Part shown: positions 9,988-20,497 of the stretch, in pieces | Numbering within the stretch: position 1 is the first letter of the stretch | Layout of the letters: each line of letters starts with the position of its first letter | The notes under the pieces: generated by a model | Seen by the model: the letters and a program-made list of their open reading frames with translations, nothing else | Databases searched by the model: none | Told to the model about the DNA's origin: nothing | Assembly (NCBI GenBank): GCA_945861565.1 | Contig: CAMAUY010000023.1 | Coordinates: 1-57,564 of the forward strand | Direction of reading: 5' to 3' | DNA length: 57,564 nt | Source of the DNA: Akkermansia muciniphila | Lineage (GTDB): Bacteria; Verrucomicrobiota; Verrucomicrobiia; Limisphaerales; UBA9464 | Position numbers and translations under genes: made by a program

Positions 9988-10105
9988 TGCAGGGGTTTCC
10001 TGCAGAAATTCACTTAAAAAATGCTGTTGCACACCGTTCCAACCCCAGCCTAACCTGCCCGGCAAATCCGCCCTTTAGGCGGCGAAACAAACTGTTTTTG
10101 TTTCG
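9988..10105 (+). promoter_or_regulatory. Leader region of the porin gene with three small hairpins
   Basis: The 9811-10158 gap holds no gene. It contains three perfect short stem-loops: tgcagg/cctgca at 9988-10004, ccgcc-cttta-ggcgg at 10068-10082, and immediately after it cgaaacaaa-ctgtt-tttgtttcg at 10083-10105. The last two are head to tail, about 55 bp before the porin start, so they probably lie in its 5' untranslated leader, where they might stabilise the mRNA or bind a regulator. They do not match a riboswitch class I know. Confidence 0.4.
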
Positions 10106-10158
10106 ATGTTGGTAAATGCGACAGATCAAACACACAGCACAACTCAGGAGGAATGATA

Positions 10159-11358
10159 ATGAAGATCAATAAATGGACGACGGCACTGGTGGCTACCGGT
10201 GTGGTCAGTCTTGCGTCTGCGGTTAATGCCGACGAGCACCCCCTCAACACCCTGCTCTCATCCACCAGCCTCTCCGGCTATGTGGACACTTCGGCTATCT
10301 GGAACTTTGGCGATGGGAATGGTCAGGCCACTCGGTTCGTTAATACCGGGCCCGATCGCCAGGACGGCTTTAACCTTAATGTTGCCAAGATTGCCTTGGA
10401 AAAATCCCTCGATGAGGGGCAGTGGTCGGCTGGCTACAAGCTTGAGACGCTCTTTGGTCCCGACGCAGGCGGCCTTCCCGGCAATGAGAACATAATGGGA
10501 CAAAACAATGTCGGCCTGAAGCAGGCGTATGTTGCCCTGCGTGCACCGGTCGGCAATGGCATTGATTTCAAGGTTGGCCGTTTCGACCCGATCATCGGGT
10601 ACGAGGTGTACGACAGCTATGCCAATCCGAATTTCAGCCGTACCTTCGGCTTTCAGATTGAGCCGTTCATCCACACCGGCGTTCTGGCGACCTACCAGTT
10701 CACCGACGTCATCAGCGCCTCAGGGGGCGTCGCCAACACGGACCAGTCCGTGGTGGCGCGGTCCGGCAATGCCGAATCAAAGAAGACCTACATGGGGGCT
10801 ATTGTTCTGAAGGCCCCTGATAGCATGGGTTGGATGGCGGGTTCCTCGCTCTACAGCGGTGCGGTGGTCGGTGTTGACCGCGGGCTTGGTACCGGCCCCG
10901 ACCAAGACCTAAACCTCTACATCGGCGGATCGCTTGCGACGCCGATTAAGGGGTTCACGCTCGGTGCGTCCTATGATTATCTCGATGGCGGCAGCTACGC
11001 GAGTTCGGCTGCCGTGTATGCCTCTTACCAGGCCACTGAGCAGCTCAAGCTCAATCTCCGTGGTGAATACGCCAGGTCTGGCTACGGTGTTTTCTCTGGC
11101 ACCGGGGTCGCCGACAAGATGACGGGTCTCACATTGACTGCTGACTACGCGCTGTGGGCGAACGTCGTCACCCGCGCGGAAGTCCGCTGGGATCATTCGG
11201 CGAATGGGGATGACGCCTTCTACAATGTCGGCGGCAGTGGCGGCTCATCCTACTCGGATGAGTACGAGTACGATGACTCGGGATCGGGTGGAAACTACGG
11301 AACCGGTGGTGACCGGGACGACGTGAGCTTGCTGCTCAACGTGATCTACAAGTTCTAA
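10159..11358 (+). CDS. Outer-membrane beta-barrel porin (OmpL-like, bbp2 type)
   Basis: A 399-aa exported protein. ATG 10159 is preferred over the in-frame ATG at 10153 because AGGAGG at 10146-10151 is 7 bp before it; this is one of the few strong ribosome-binding sites in the window. The signal peptide is MKINKWTTALVATGVVSLAS ending near VNA. The mature part alternates hydrophobic and polar residues with many Gly, Tyr and Asn (GYVDTSAIWNFG, FKVGRFDPIIGYE, LKLNLRGEYARSGYG) and ends in VIYKF, the aromatic C-terminus required for barrel insertion. It resembles the putative beta-barrel porin-2 family. A Gly/Ser/Asp/Tyr-rich acidic loop (about residues 355-385) precedes the last strand. Substrate cannot be told. 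The strong terminator and Shine-Dalgarno sequence suggest high expression. Confidence 0.86.
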   Translation: MKINKWTTALVATGVVSLASAVNADEHPLNTLLSSTSLSGYVDTSAIWNFGDGNGQATRFVNTGPDRQDGFNLNVAKIALEKSLDEGQWSAGYKLETLFGPDAGGLPGNENIMGQNNVGLKQAYVALRAPVGNGIDFKVGRFDPIIGYEVYDSYANPNFSRTFGFQIEPFIHTGVLATYQFTDVISASGGVANTDQSVVARSGNAESKKTYMGAIVLKAPDSMGWMAGSSLYSGAVVGVDRGLGTGPDQDLNLYIGGSLATPIKGFTLGASYDYLDGGSYASSAAVYASYQATEQLKLNLRGEYARSGYGVFSGTGVADKMTGLTLTADYALWANVVTRAEVRWDHSANGDDAFYNVGGSGGSSYSDEYEYDDSGSGGNYGTGGDRDDVSLLLNVIYKF

Positions 11359-11382
11359 CCGCTTTCAATTCGAAGCGACTTC

Positions 11383-11419
11383 AAACCCCTGCCGTTATTC
11401 GGCAGGGGTTTTTCTTTTT
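11383..11419 (+). terminator. Rho-independent terminator of the porin gene
   Basis: aaacccctgccg at 11383-11394, loop ttatt, then cggcaggggttt at 11400-11411: a perfect 12-bp stem followed by a T-rich tract to 11419. It starts 25 bp after the porin stop codon. Confidence 0.93.
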
Positions 11420-11472
11420 CCGCGCCAAAATTCTTGGAAAGATGCTTCCTTCGCGTAGGGTTGCGTCCAGTA

Positions 11473-11790
11473 ATGAAGCCGTCGCGCCTACTCCTCTTGC
11501 TTGTTTGTGCCCAGGTGGTGGTGGCGTTGCTCGTGGCAGTCTTGTGTCTGCAACAGATTCAAGCAACGCGTCAATCTGGCATTCAGGCACGCGGGATCAA
11601 CCAACTGGCAACGCAGATCAACCTAAACCAGCGCGCTCTTCAGGCACTGGCCAGCGACGCCTTGGAGTATTCGAGGAAGCAACCGGCAATTGATCCACTG
11701 TTGATCTCGCTCGGCATCAAAGCGCCGGTTACCAACCCCCCCACGTCGTCACCTTCTCCCGTGCCCAATCGCGGCAAGAGTCCGCGTTGA
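11473..11790 (+). CDS. Small single-pass membrane protein, unknown function
   Basis: About 105 residues from ATG 11473 (the frame is open to 11434, but MKPSRLLLLLVCAQ gives a sensible start). One hydrophobic helix (about residues 5-27) is followed by a Gln/Asn/Arg-rich segment (QIQATRQSGIQARGINQLAT) that could be a short coiled coil, then a Pro/Ser tail. I do not recognise a family. The next gene starts within 10 bp and has the same architecture (N-terminal region, TM helix, Q-rich helical region, Pro/Gly tail), so the two probably work together in the envelope. Confidence 0.68.
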   Translation: MKPSRLLLLLVCAQVVVALLVAVLCLQQIQATRQSGIQARGINQLATQINLNQRALQALASDALEYSRKQPAIDPLLISLGIKAPVTNPPTSSPSPVPNRGKSPR

Positions 11791-11798
11791 TCGTCTCC

Positions 11799-12161
11799 AT
11801 GAATAACCCGGTTTTTCCTCGCTCCCCCGGTGATCTGGGAACGGAGATCAATTCCCTCCGCTCCTTGGTACAGGTCAGTATCGTCGCGTCGCTCATTGTT
11901 ACCACCAGCCTCGCGGTTTTCCAACTTTGGCAGTATCGGCAAGTCCGCCGCGAGCTCAACGGCCAGGCAAAAACATTTGAAACACTCCGGGCCGAGCATG
12001 GTCGACAGAATCAAATCGCGGAACGATTCCGAGCCTACGCGACTCGGGATCAGAATTTCGTCGCGATATTGAGCAAGGTTGGTTTAAAGCCCCTTGACTC
12101 GGCTCCTGGGTCTTCGCCGGGCACTGGGCCCGGACCGCAGATCGCGACTCCGAAGCGATAA
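11799..12161 (+). CDS. Small single-pass membrane protein, partner of the preceding gene, unknown function
   Basis: About 120 residues from ATG 11799 (MNNPVFPRSPGDLG); a TTG at 11787 would overlap the previous stop. A single TM helix lies near residues 27-45 (VSIVASLIVTTSLAVFQLW), then a charged, helical, coiled-coil-like stretch (YRQVRRELNGQAKTFETL), and a Pro/Gly/Ser tail. Likely topology is N-in with the helical part outside. No homologous family is recognised. Spacing to the upstream gene (8 bp) indicates one transcript. Confidence 0.66.
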   Translation: MNNPVFPRSPGDLGTEINSLRSLVQVSIVASLIVTTSLAVFQLWQYRQVRRELNGQAKTFETLRAEHGRQNQIAERFRAYATRDQNFVAILSKVGLKPLDSAPGSSPGTGPGPQIATPKR

Positions 12162-12204
12162 AGGGGGCAACATTAACGTCTTCACGGCCGAGAACGCGTC
12201 TTCG

Positions 12205-12238
12205 GGCGGGGCGGTGCTTCGATTTAGTCTGCCCCGCC
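12205..12238. terminator. Possible bidirectional hairpin between convergent genes
   Basis: ggcggggc at 12205-12212 and gccccgcc at 12231-12238 are perfect 8-bp arms around an 18-nt loop, between the plus gene ending at 12161 and the minus gene ending at 12224 (the right arm overlaps its last codons). There is no T-tract, so intrinsic termination is uncertain. Confidence 0.3.
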
Positions 12239-13330
12239 GGTAACTCCAATCGCGTCGAGCGACTGCCCAAGTCGGTTCAATCCCTCGGCGAGGACTGCCG
12301 TCGGGCACCCGATCCCGATTCGGAAGTGCTGGGGCATTTCAAAAAACCGGCCGGGCACGACCGTCGCTTCGTGGTGTTTTCGCAAATGTTCGCAGAGAGA
12401 TTCCACGGTGCCGTGTCGCAATCGGGGAAAGGCCACGGTACCGTGGGTATGGGGCGGACATTCCAGGTCGCTGCGTGACTTCAGGAACTGATTTAGCAAC
12501 TCGCGATTGACGGTGAGCAGTCGTTGGGCGCGATCTCGGATCGGGGCGAAATTCGTCAGAACGGCAAGGGTCAATTGCTCGGCGGTGTGGGCTGGAATCA
12601 CACCAAATAAATCGTTAAGACGCCATGCGCGGCGGGCCGCTTCGGGGTTTCCGATCATCCATCCACAGCGGAGTCCGGCGAGTCCGTAGACCTTCGTGAG
12701 GCTTGAGGTAACGAGGATGTTATCCGCTAATCGGGCGGCGGTTTTTGGCCCCTCCGCAAACGCGGCATCCAGGTAGACTTCGTCCACCAGCACAGACGCC
12801 CCAACGTTGTCCGCCAGGCTGGCGATATCCTTCAAGATCGCGTCCGGAATTCGAGCGCTCGATGGATTGTGCAAATTGCTCAGAACGATCAGTCGCGTCT
12901 CCGGGCGGAGTTGCCGTTTGAGTTCTGCCAGGTCCGGCAACCAGCCGTTCTCGGGCCGGCGGTTGAATCGACGAACACGGCCACCGAGGTACTCCGCGGT
13001 CGAGATTAGCAACTCATAGGTCGGGCGTTCGATCAGGACGTCGTCACCGGGATCGAGGATCACCGCCATCGCCAAGTGATTGGACATGGACGTTCCAACC
13101 GCGTGCACGATTCTTTCCTCCGGCATGCCGAGGTGGTGGGCCAGTGCGGCTTGCAGAGGGGGCCACCCATAAAAACTGGGCCCGCTCAATTCGAGATCTT
13201 CCAGGCGCACCGGAAGGTCGCGGAGCAGATACGGCAACACCCCGCTATTTCCCAGGTTAAAACGGGCCGCTTGTTGCGTTTTCGCCCAGTACATGTAGGG
13301 CGACTCGATGAGACGCTTGGAAAAGGTCAT
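12224..13330 (-). CDS. PLP-dependent aminotransferase, class I/II
   Basis: A 368-aa fold-type-I aminotransferase. Visible features are the PLP-anchoring NLHNPSSARI (Asn contacting the cofactor), VDEVYLDA (Asp/Tyr pair) and SSLTKVYGLAGLRCGW, which carries the Schiff-base Lys and the phosphate-binding Arg. The length is slightly short for the family, but both ends look natural. Substrate cannot be deduced. Its start overlaps the stop of the amino-acid permease by 4 bp (ATGA), so permease and aminotransferase are translationally coupled, suggesting uptake and transamination of an amino acid. Confidence 0.9.
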   Translation of the reverse strand: MTFSKRLIESPYMYWAKTQQAARFNLGNSGVLPYLLRDLPVRLEDLELSGPSFYGWPPLQAALAHHLGMPEERIVHAVGTSMSNHLAMAVILDPGDDVLIERPTYELLISTAEYLGGRVRRFNRRPENGWLPDLAELKRQLRPETRLIVLSNLHNPSSARIPDAILKDIASLADNVGASVLVDEVYLDAAFAEGPKTAARLADNILVTSSLTKVYGLAGLRCGWMIGNPEAARRAWRLNDLFGVIPAHTAEQLTLAVLTNFAPIRDRAQRLLTVNRELLNQFLKSRSDLECPPHTHGTVAFPRLRHGTVESLCEHLRKHHEATVVPGRFFEMPQHFRIGIGCPTAVLAEGLNRLGQSLDAIGVTGGAD

Positions 13331-14709
13331 TGCGGGGACGGAGCTCGGGTCAAGGCTTTGCGAATAAAATAAACCGGGACGCCGGCCAGGAGAATTCCAA
13401 ATCCAATCAGGCTATCCCAGCCGTGGCCGAGGAGAAGATTTGCGACCACTGCCCAGCAACTTGCGATAAAGAAAAGGGTCGTCCAGGGGTGGCCCGGGAT
13501 GCGAAATCCCGCGGGCGCAACATCTCCACGCCGGAAGAGAAAGACGCAACAGGCGGTCAATCCGTAGAAAATAAAGTCGACGGATACCACGTAGTTCAGG
13601 ATTTGTTCGTAGCGGCCGGACACAGCAATGATCATGGCGACGATTCCCTGGAGGGCGATGGCGGCGACGGGGGCGCCGGTGGTTGGATGTACTTGGCCGA
13701 AGGCATTAAAAAACATGCCGTCCCGCGCCATGGCGTAATAGACACGGGGTGCCGTGAGCATTCCTTGGGCGAGGAAGCCAAAGGTTGAAATGACAATTCC
13801 GGCGGCAATGAGACGGCCTCCGGTTTCCCCCAGCGCTTTTCGCATGAGGTCGGAGGCAGGCGTTGACGTGGCGGCCAGCCCCGCGGGTCCAAAGGCACGG
13901 AGGCAGACAACATTTACCGACAAGTACAGGACGATAACCCCAAGGATTCCCCAAAGCAGCGCCCGCGGGAGGTTACGCTTGGGATTTTGGACTTCCCCGC
14001 CAATGAAGCAGGCTGTCTGCCATCCTCCGTATGCAAAAAGCACGGGCACCATCGCCGCTCCGAACTGCCTCAAGGGTCCCAGATCCGCCGGCGACACGGC
14101 TGGCCCTCCCCCTGCTGCCTCTTCGACGGGCTTGACTAAGATCCAGCCGATGGTAACCAGAGCGACGATCGCCAACGCCTTTAAAACCGTGAGAACGGTT
14201 TGCACGAGGGTACCCGTCCGAACGCCCAGGCAATTGATGACGGTTAAGAGGGCCAGGGCGGCCACGGCGACCTGCCAGGGCGGCCCGGCGAAACCCGTCA
14301 GTTGACAGAAGTATTGAGCGAAGGTGACGGCAACGGCCGCCATACCGCCGCTGTGGCTCACCAGCAAGAGACACCAGCCGTACAAGAACCCCACGAGTGG
14401 GTGGAAGGCTTCCCGAAAATAAGCGTACTGCCCACCGACGTGAGGGCGGACAGAGGACAATTCCGCGTAAATGAAGGCGCCCACCATGGCGATCAATCCG
14501 CCGACCAGCCAAGCCCCGAGAATGAGGGTGGGGGTGTGGACCTGCTTGGCCACGACCGCCGGATTCATGAAAATTCCCGCACCCACGATCCCGCCGATCA
14601 CCACCATCGTGGCATCAAACAGACCGATCCTTCGTACGAGGGGTTCTGCACCCGAGGGCAGGGAGTCGCTGGATCGACGGGAAACAGTGGGCGGCGATTT
14701 TTGAGTCAC
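13327..14709 (-). CDS. APC-family amino acid permease
   Basis: A 460-aa polytopic membrane protein with about 12 predicted helices. After a polar N-terminus, RRIGLFDATMVVIGGIVGAG carries the Gly-rich unwound helix 1 that binds the amino-acid backbone in APC transporters. GRLIAAGIVISTFGFLAQGM and VYYAMARDGMFF match later conserved segments of the LAT/AAT-like group. It is the first gene of the two-gene operon with the overlapping aminotransferase. It is probably an amino-acid/proton symporter or exchanger of the inner membrane; specificity unknown. Confidence 0.9.
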   Translation of the reverse strand: MTQKSPPTVSRRSSDSLPSGAEPLVRRIGLFDATMVVIGGIVGAGIFMNPAVVAKQVHTPTLILGAWLVGGLIAMVGAFIYAELSSVRPHVGGQYAYFREAFHPLVGFLYGWCLLLVSHSGGMAAVAVTFAQYFCQLTGFAGPPWQVAVAALALLTVINCLGVRTGTLVQTVLTVLKALAIVALVTIGWILVKPVEEAAGGGPAVSPADLGPLRQFGAAMVPVLFAYGGWQTACFIGGEVQNPKRNLPRALLWGILGVIVLYLSVNVVCLRAFGPAGLAATSTPASDLMRKALGETGGRLIAAGIVISTFGFLAQGMLTAPRVYYAMARDGMFFNAFGQVHPTTGAPVAAIALQGIVAMIIAVSGRYEQILNYVVSVDFIFYGLTACCVFLFRRGDVAPAGFRIPGHPWTTLFFIASCWAVVANLLLGHGWDSLIGFGILLAGVPVYFIRKALTRAPSPQ

Positions 14710-14912
14710 GAAATAACAAGAGTCCGAACGGAGGGTGCGAAAAATTTGGGCGTCATGGCGAGGAGAACCCGCGGCGGCTTCAAGATTTCCACTTTCGACG
14801 TCTTTGGAAGACTGCGCTTCGGGAAATCGGCGACCCCCCCTCCTGGATCTCCTGTAAAATCGCCCGTTCGGTGCGTTCCGCCCCCCCCGGTTCGATCATT
14901 TTGCTGGTTCTC

Positions 14913-14941
14913 TTGACGGCCTCCCTCACGACCTCGATAAT
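14913..14941 (+). promoter_or_regulatory. Putative sigma-70 promoter of rpoD
   Basis: TTGACG at 14913-14918, 17-bp spacer, GATAAT at 14936-14941. Each hexamer matches consensus at 5 of 6 positions and the spacing is ideal. A start near 14948 would leave a leader of about 42 nt before the rpoD ATG. Confidence 0.6.
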
Positions 14942-14954
14942 AGGCAGCTCATTT

Positions 14955-14980
14955 GCCACCCGCTTGACGGGCGGCTTTTT
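14955..14980 (+). terminator. Intrinsic-terminator-like hairpin inside the rpoD leader
   Basis: gccacccg (14955-14962), loop cttga, cgggcggc (14968-14975) form an 8-position stem with one A-C mismatch, followed directly by TTTTT and then CGTTT. It lies between the predicted promoter and the rpoD start, so it could act as an attenuator. No plus-strand gene upstream would need a terminator here. Confidence 0.5.
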
Positions 14981-14989
14981 CGTTTCCTT

Positions 14990-17350
<2,361 letters not shown>

Positions 17351-17368
17351 GCCTATTACCTCGAGTTG

Positions 17369-17490
17369 GAACCACGGATGAACGCCGATAAACGCTGATT
17401 TCAGGCGCTTGAGTGGTGTTCGGGCGCTCGCTCGGAAGGTGAGGCAATGACTTCATCGTATCCGCGTCAGTCCGTGTGAATCCGCGGTTC
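17369..17490. repeat. Interspersed imperfect inverted repeat, copy 1
   Basis: Left arm 17369-17399 begins gaaccacggatgaacgccga; right arm 17460-17490 ends gtgtgaatccgcggttc. The arms are complementary over ~31 bp with a few mismatches and flank about 60 bp. A second copy with the same arms but a much shorter middle is at 28371-28446. It fills the gap between the convergent rpoD and HupE-like genes and may also serve as a terminator. Confidence 0.8.
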
Positions 17491-17549
17491 TTCCCCTCGC
17501 CAGTGCGCGTTTTCAGGTACACGGCTTCGGTGGCATATTCTCGCCCGGG

Positions 17550-18725
17550 CTAGAACGGCATGAATCCCAGGTTGAATGCTCGCTCCACCAGCCAGGCCGT
17601 GGCGACAACGGCGATGCCTATCGACCCTCCCTGGAGGATGACGCGCCGATAAAACGACGTTCTTCGGAGGCTGAAGATGAAGGGTAAGAATGCCAGAACC
17701 AGGGTGAGTTGGCCGGCTTCAACCCCCAGGTTGAAACCCAGGAGCGCCTGGACCAGGGCGGATCGAGGAAGCCCAAGATCGCTGAGCACACTCGCGAAGC
17801 CAAAGCCGTGTACCAACCCAAAGCCAAATGCCACCGCCCAGGCTCGATCGTGGAAAAACGGGCGAAGATTGTTGACTGCGGCGACGACGACACTGAGGGC
17901 GATGGCGGACTCCACCCCGCGGGAGGGAAGGCGGACAATTTGCAGTGCTGCCAGGCTGAGGGTGATGGAGTGAGCGACGGTGAAGGCGGTGATCACCTTA
18001 ACGACGCTCATCAGAGCACTGCGGAAAGACCTCGCTGGTACGGGACCCTTTTGAGTGGAAGCCGATGTCCGTCGTTCGCTGCCCACGAGCACCGCCGGCA
18101 GCAGCAAAGCCAGCAAGAAGAGAATGTGGTCATAACCAGCCCAGATGTGATGGATGCCATCCCGAACGAAATCGAAGAACGGATGGGCGAGGGAAGGTCG
18201 GCCTATCGCAAACTCTCGGATCGGGCTCTCCGGACTGAAAACAGCGGCCTGAGTATTAGTGCCCTCGGAGATGCGGCAAAGCCCTCGGTGCAGGGGGTCG
18301 TGGTCAAAAAACAAACGGTACTCAACCGATAGGTTCGTGAAAGTTTGGTCGGTGGCAGCCTGAAATCGGAGAACGGCGAAGGTGCCATCACTATGCTCCG
18401 CGACCAGATGTTCCGTGACCTCAGGATGGAGCATGCGCCCGTCCGCCGCCAGTCGGAGTCGGCTGAGAACGAATCCGGCAATGTCGTTGGTGCGGTTTTT
18501 CACTTCGCCCCAGGTGATCTCCCCGTCGTTATTGGAATCCAACCCGAGGCTGTTCTCAAGATCCCTCAGCGCAATATCCCATTGTCCATCAAGGGTGGCA
18601 CTCGTGTTATCTTTGATCTCGATGCTGAGGTAAGAATCGCTGGGCTTATGGGCCTGCAGGCATTGGGAAGCCAGCATTCCGAACCAGATTACGATTCCAA
18701 TCTTGAGGTGGCGTCGCACGTTCAC
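17550..18725 (-). CDS. HupE/UreJ-like membrane protein with an EF-hand loop in its exported N-terminal part
   Basis: About 391 aa from GTG 18725; the frame extends to 18836, but that would overlap the Nudix gene by 100 bp. A signal peptide (IGIVIWFGMLASQCLQA) precedes a periplasmic domain of ~190 residues. D63-S-N-N-D-G-E-I-T-W-G-E74 there is a textbook 12-residue EF-hand calcium loop (D, N, D, G, I, E at positions 1, 3, 5, 6, 8, 12). The C-terminal half has about six helices with IHHIWAGYDHILFLLALLLP and FGLVHGFGFAS, the His/Asp/Gly motifs of HupE/UreJ-2 proteins, some of which move nickel or cobalt. It is the last gene of an operon after the Nudix gene (12-bp gap). The metal and the role are unproven. 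Confidence 0.84.
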   Translation of the reverse strand: MNVRRHLKIGIVIWFGMLASQCLQAHKPSDSYLSIEIKDNTSATLDGQWDIALRDLENSLGLDSNNDGEITWGEVKNRTNDIAGFVLSRLRLAADGRMLHPEVTEHLVAEHSDGTFAVLRFQAATDQTFTNLSVEYRLFFDHDPLHRGLCRISEGTNTQAAVFSPESPIREFAIGRPSLAHPFFDFVRDGIHHIWAGYDHILFLLALLLPAVLVGSERRTSASTQKGPVPARSFRSALMSVVKVITAFTVAHSITLSLAALQIVRLPSRGVESAIALSVVVAAVNNLRPFFHDRAWAVAFGFGLVHGFGFASVLSDLGLPRSALVQALLGFNLGVEAGQLTLVLAFLPFIFSLRRTSFYRRVILQGGSIGIAVVATAWLVERAFNLGFMPF

Positions 18726-18736
18726 GGTTTGCCGGA

Positions 18737-19171
18737 TTAATCCGCCCACAATTGCCGATCTTGCCGCAGGCGATGCAGCAGGACCGAATCGGCGGGCGGA
18801 AATTCGAAGCCGGCCAGCCCCTCCGCCGTCACCCATTCCAGCGCCGCACAGCCGACCGGGCGCGGTTCACCGGATTGCACTGTGACCAGGAAGAATTGGA
18901 GGCAGACTCGACGTTCCTCGTAGTCGTGGACGACCTCCTGATAGAAGCGGACGACCGTGGCGTCGAAGTCGAGCTCTTCCCGGAGTTCGCGCCGGAGGCA
19001 GTCCTCCCAGGATTCTCCCCGCTCGCGCTTGCCTCCGGGGAATTCCCAAGTGCCGGCGAGGTGACTGCCCGGAGGGCGTTGAGCGATCAAGAGTCGGCGA
19101 TGGCGAAAGATAAGCCCGGCACTGACTTCAATTACGGGGCGGCCACATCCGGAGGGCAGGGGTGGGTGCAC
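18737..19171 (-). CDS. Nudix hydrolase, MutT-like
   Basis: 144 aa. The Nudix box is complete: G-x5-E-x7-REL-x-EE-L is seen as GKRERGE, then SWEDCLR, then RELREELDF. The N-terminal IEVSAGLIFRHRRLLIAQRP and the GTWEFPGGK turn are typical of MutT/CTP-pyrophosphohydrolase-like enzymes, which hydrolyse oxidised or non-canonical nucleoside triphosphates to monophosphates. The start lies 4 bp after the ugd stop, so it is co-transcribed. The exact substrate (8-oxo-dGTP, 5-methyl-dCTP or other) cannot be read from the sequence. Confidence 0.9.
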   Translation of the reverse strand: MHPPLPSGCGRPVIEVSAGLIFRHRRLLIAQRPPGSHLAGTWEFPGGKRERGESWEDCLRRELREELDFDATVVRFYQEVVHDYEERRVCLQFFLVTVQSGEPRPVGCAALEWVTAEGLAGFEFPPADSVLLHRLRQDRQLWAD

Positions 19172-19174
19172 GAG

Positions 19175-20464
19175 CTACCGTCCCACGCTATGATAAAGAA
19201 ATCCGAGTCCCTTCATTTCAACCGGGTCCAAGAGATTGCGGCCGTCGAATAGGATCGGAGTTCTCATGATGCGCCGGGCCTGAGCGTAGTCGACGCGAGT
19301 GAATTCGGGCCATTCGGTGGCAATCACGAGGGCGTCACAACCCTCGGCGACGAGATTTGCATCCTCCACAAAGGTGGCTTCCGGTAGAACAACCCGCGCC
19401 TTTTCCATCGCCTTGGGATCGTGGACGCGCAGGGTTGCGCCCTCGCGAAGCAGGTGATGACAAAGGTCCAGGGCGGGGGATGTGCGGATGTCGTCGGTAT
19501 TTTGCTTGAAGGCTAGGCCTAAGACGCCGATTCGTTTCTCTTTCAGCACCCACAGGGTGTTGGTGATTTTCTTTAAGAACCGGCGCATCTGGTCGGCGTT
19601 AATATTTTGCACTTCCTTGAGAAGGCGGAAGTCGTAGCCCAGTTGCTCGCTGATCTTAATAAAGGCGCTCAGATCCTTGGGAAAGCACGATCCGCCAAAC
19701 CCCAGCCCGGCATTGAGAAATAGCGAGCCGATCCGGCGGTCCATGCCCATTCCTTGGGTCACGGCCTTGACATCGGCATGGGCCGCTTCACAAATGGCGG
19801 ACAGGGCGTTGGCATAAGAAATTTTTAACGCGAGAAATGAATTGGCGGCGTGCTTGATCAGTTCCGCCGAATTTGTGTCGGTGATAATCAAGGGTACGTC
19901 AAACGGGGCATAAATCCGCTTCATCGCCGCGACCGGACGATCGCTGCTGACACCGATCACGATGCGATCCGGCTTCATCAGGTCCTCGACCGCAAATCCC
20001 TCCCGGAGGAACTCCGGGTTGCTTACCACATCGACGTCGATCGAATTTTTCCCGTAACGCTTAATCGTCGCGGCGACCTTCTCGGCGGTTCGGACCGGAA
20101 CAGTGCTCTTATCCACCACAATTCGGTACCCATCGAGGTGGGCGGCGATTTCGCGCGCGACGCCTTCGATATAGCTGAGATCGACGGATCCATCCGGCAT
20201 CGGTGGTGTGGGAACAGCGATGAAAATGACTTCAGACTTCGCGACACCTTCGCCGGTGGAGGTCGTGAAATCGAGTCGACCCGCCTGGACGTTGCGTTTT
20301 ACAAGATCGTCAAGCCCGGGTTCATAAACGGGGATTCGGCCCTGTTGCAGCTGTTCAATCTTGCGGGCGTCACAGTCAACGCAAACCACTGTATGCCCGA
20401 CTTCCGCAAAACAGGCACCCGTGACCAACCCGACGTAACCGGTGCCAATGATGGCGATTTTCAT
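19175..20464 (-). CDS. ugd: UDP-glucose 6-dehydrogenase
   Basis: The 429-aa product oxidises UDP-glucose to UDP-glucuronate with 2 NAD+, a precursor for surface polysaccharides. MKIAIIGTGYVGLVTGACFAE is the Rossmann NAD site (GxGYVG). VDKSTVPV, SNPEFLREGFAVEDLM and GLGFGGSCFPKDLSAF follow; the last contains the catalytic Cys. The C-terminal UDP-binding domain has VLGLAFKQNTDDIRTSPAL. Length is normal. It sits between a TPR membrane protein (33 bp upstream) and the Nudix gene (4 bp downstream) in one apparent operon. GDP-mannose dehydrogenase is a less likely alternative. Confidence 0.94.
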   Translation of the reverse strand: MKIAIIGTGYVGLVTGACFAEVGHTVVCVDCDARKIEQLQQGRIPVYEPGLDDLVKRNVQAGRLDFTTSTGEGVAKSEVIFIAVPTPPMPDGSVDLSYIEGVAREIAAHLDGYRIVVDKSTVPVRTAEKVAATIKRYGKNSIDVDVVSNPEFLREGFAVEDLMKPDRIVIGVSSDRPVAAMKRIYAPFDVPLIITDTNSAELIKHAANSFLALKISYANALSAICEAAHADVKAVTQGMGMDRRIGSLFLNAGLGFGGSCFPKDLSAFIKISEQLGYDFRLLKEVQNINADQMRRFLKKITNTLWVLKEKRIGVLGLAFKQNTDDIRTSPALDLCHHLLREGATLRVHDPKAMEKARVVLPEATFVEDANLVAEGCDALVIATEWPEFTRVDYAQARRIMRTPILFDGRNLLDPVEMKGLGFLYHSVGR

Positions 20465-20497
20465 TCAAGAGGCTGCTTCGGACAGCGGTCCGTGCCA

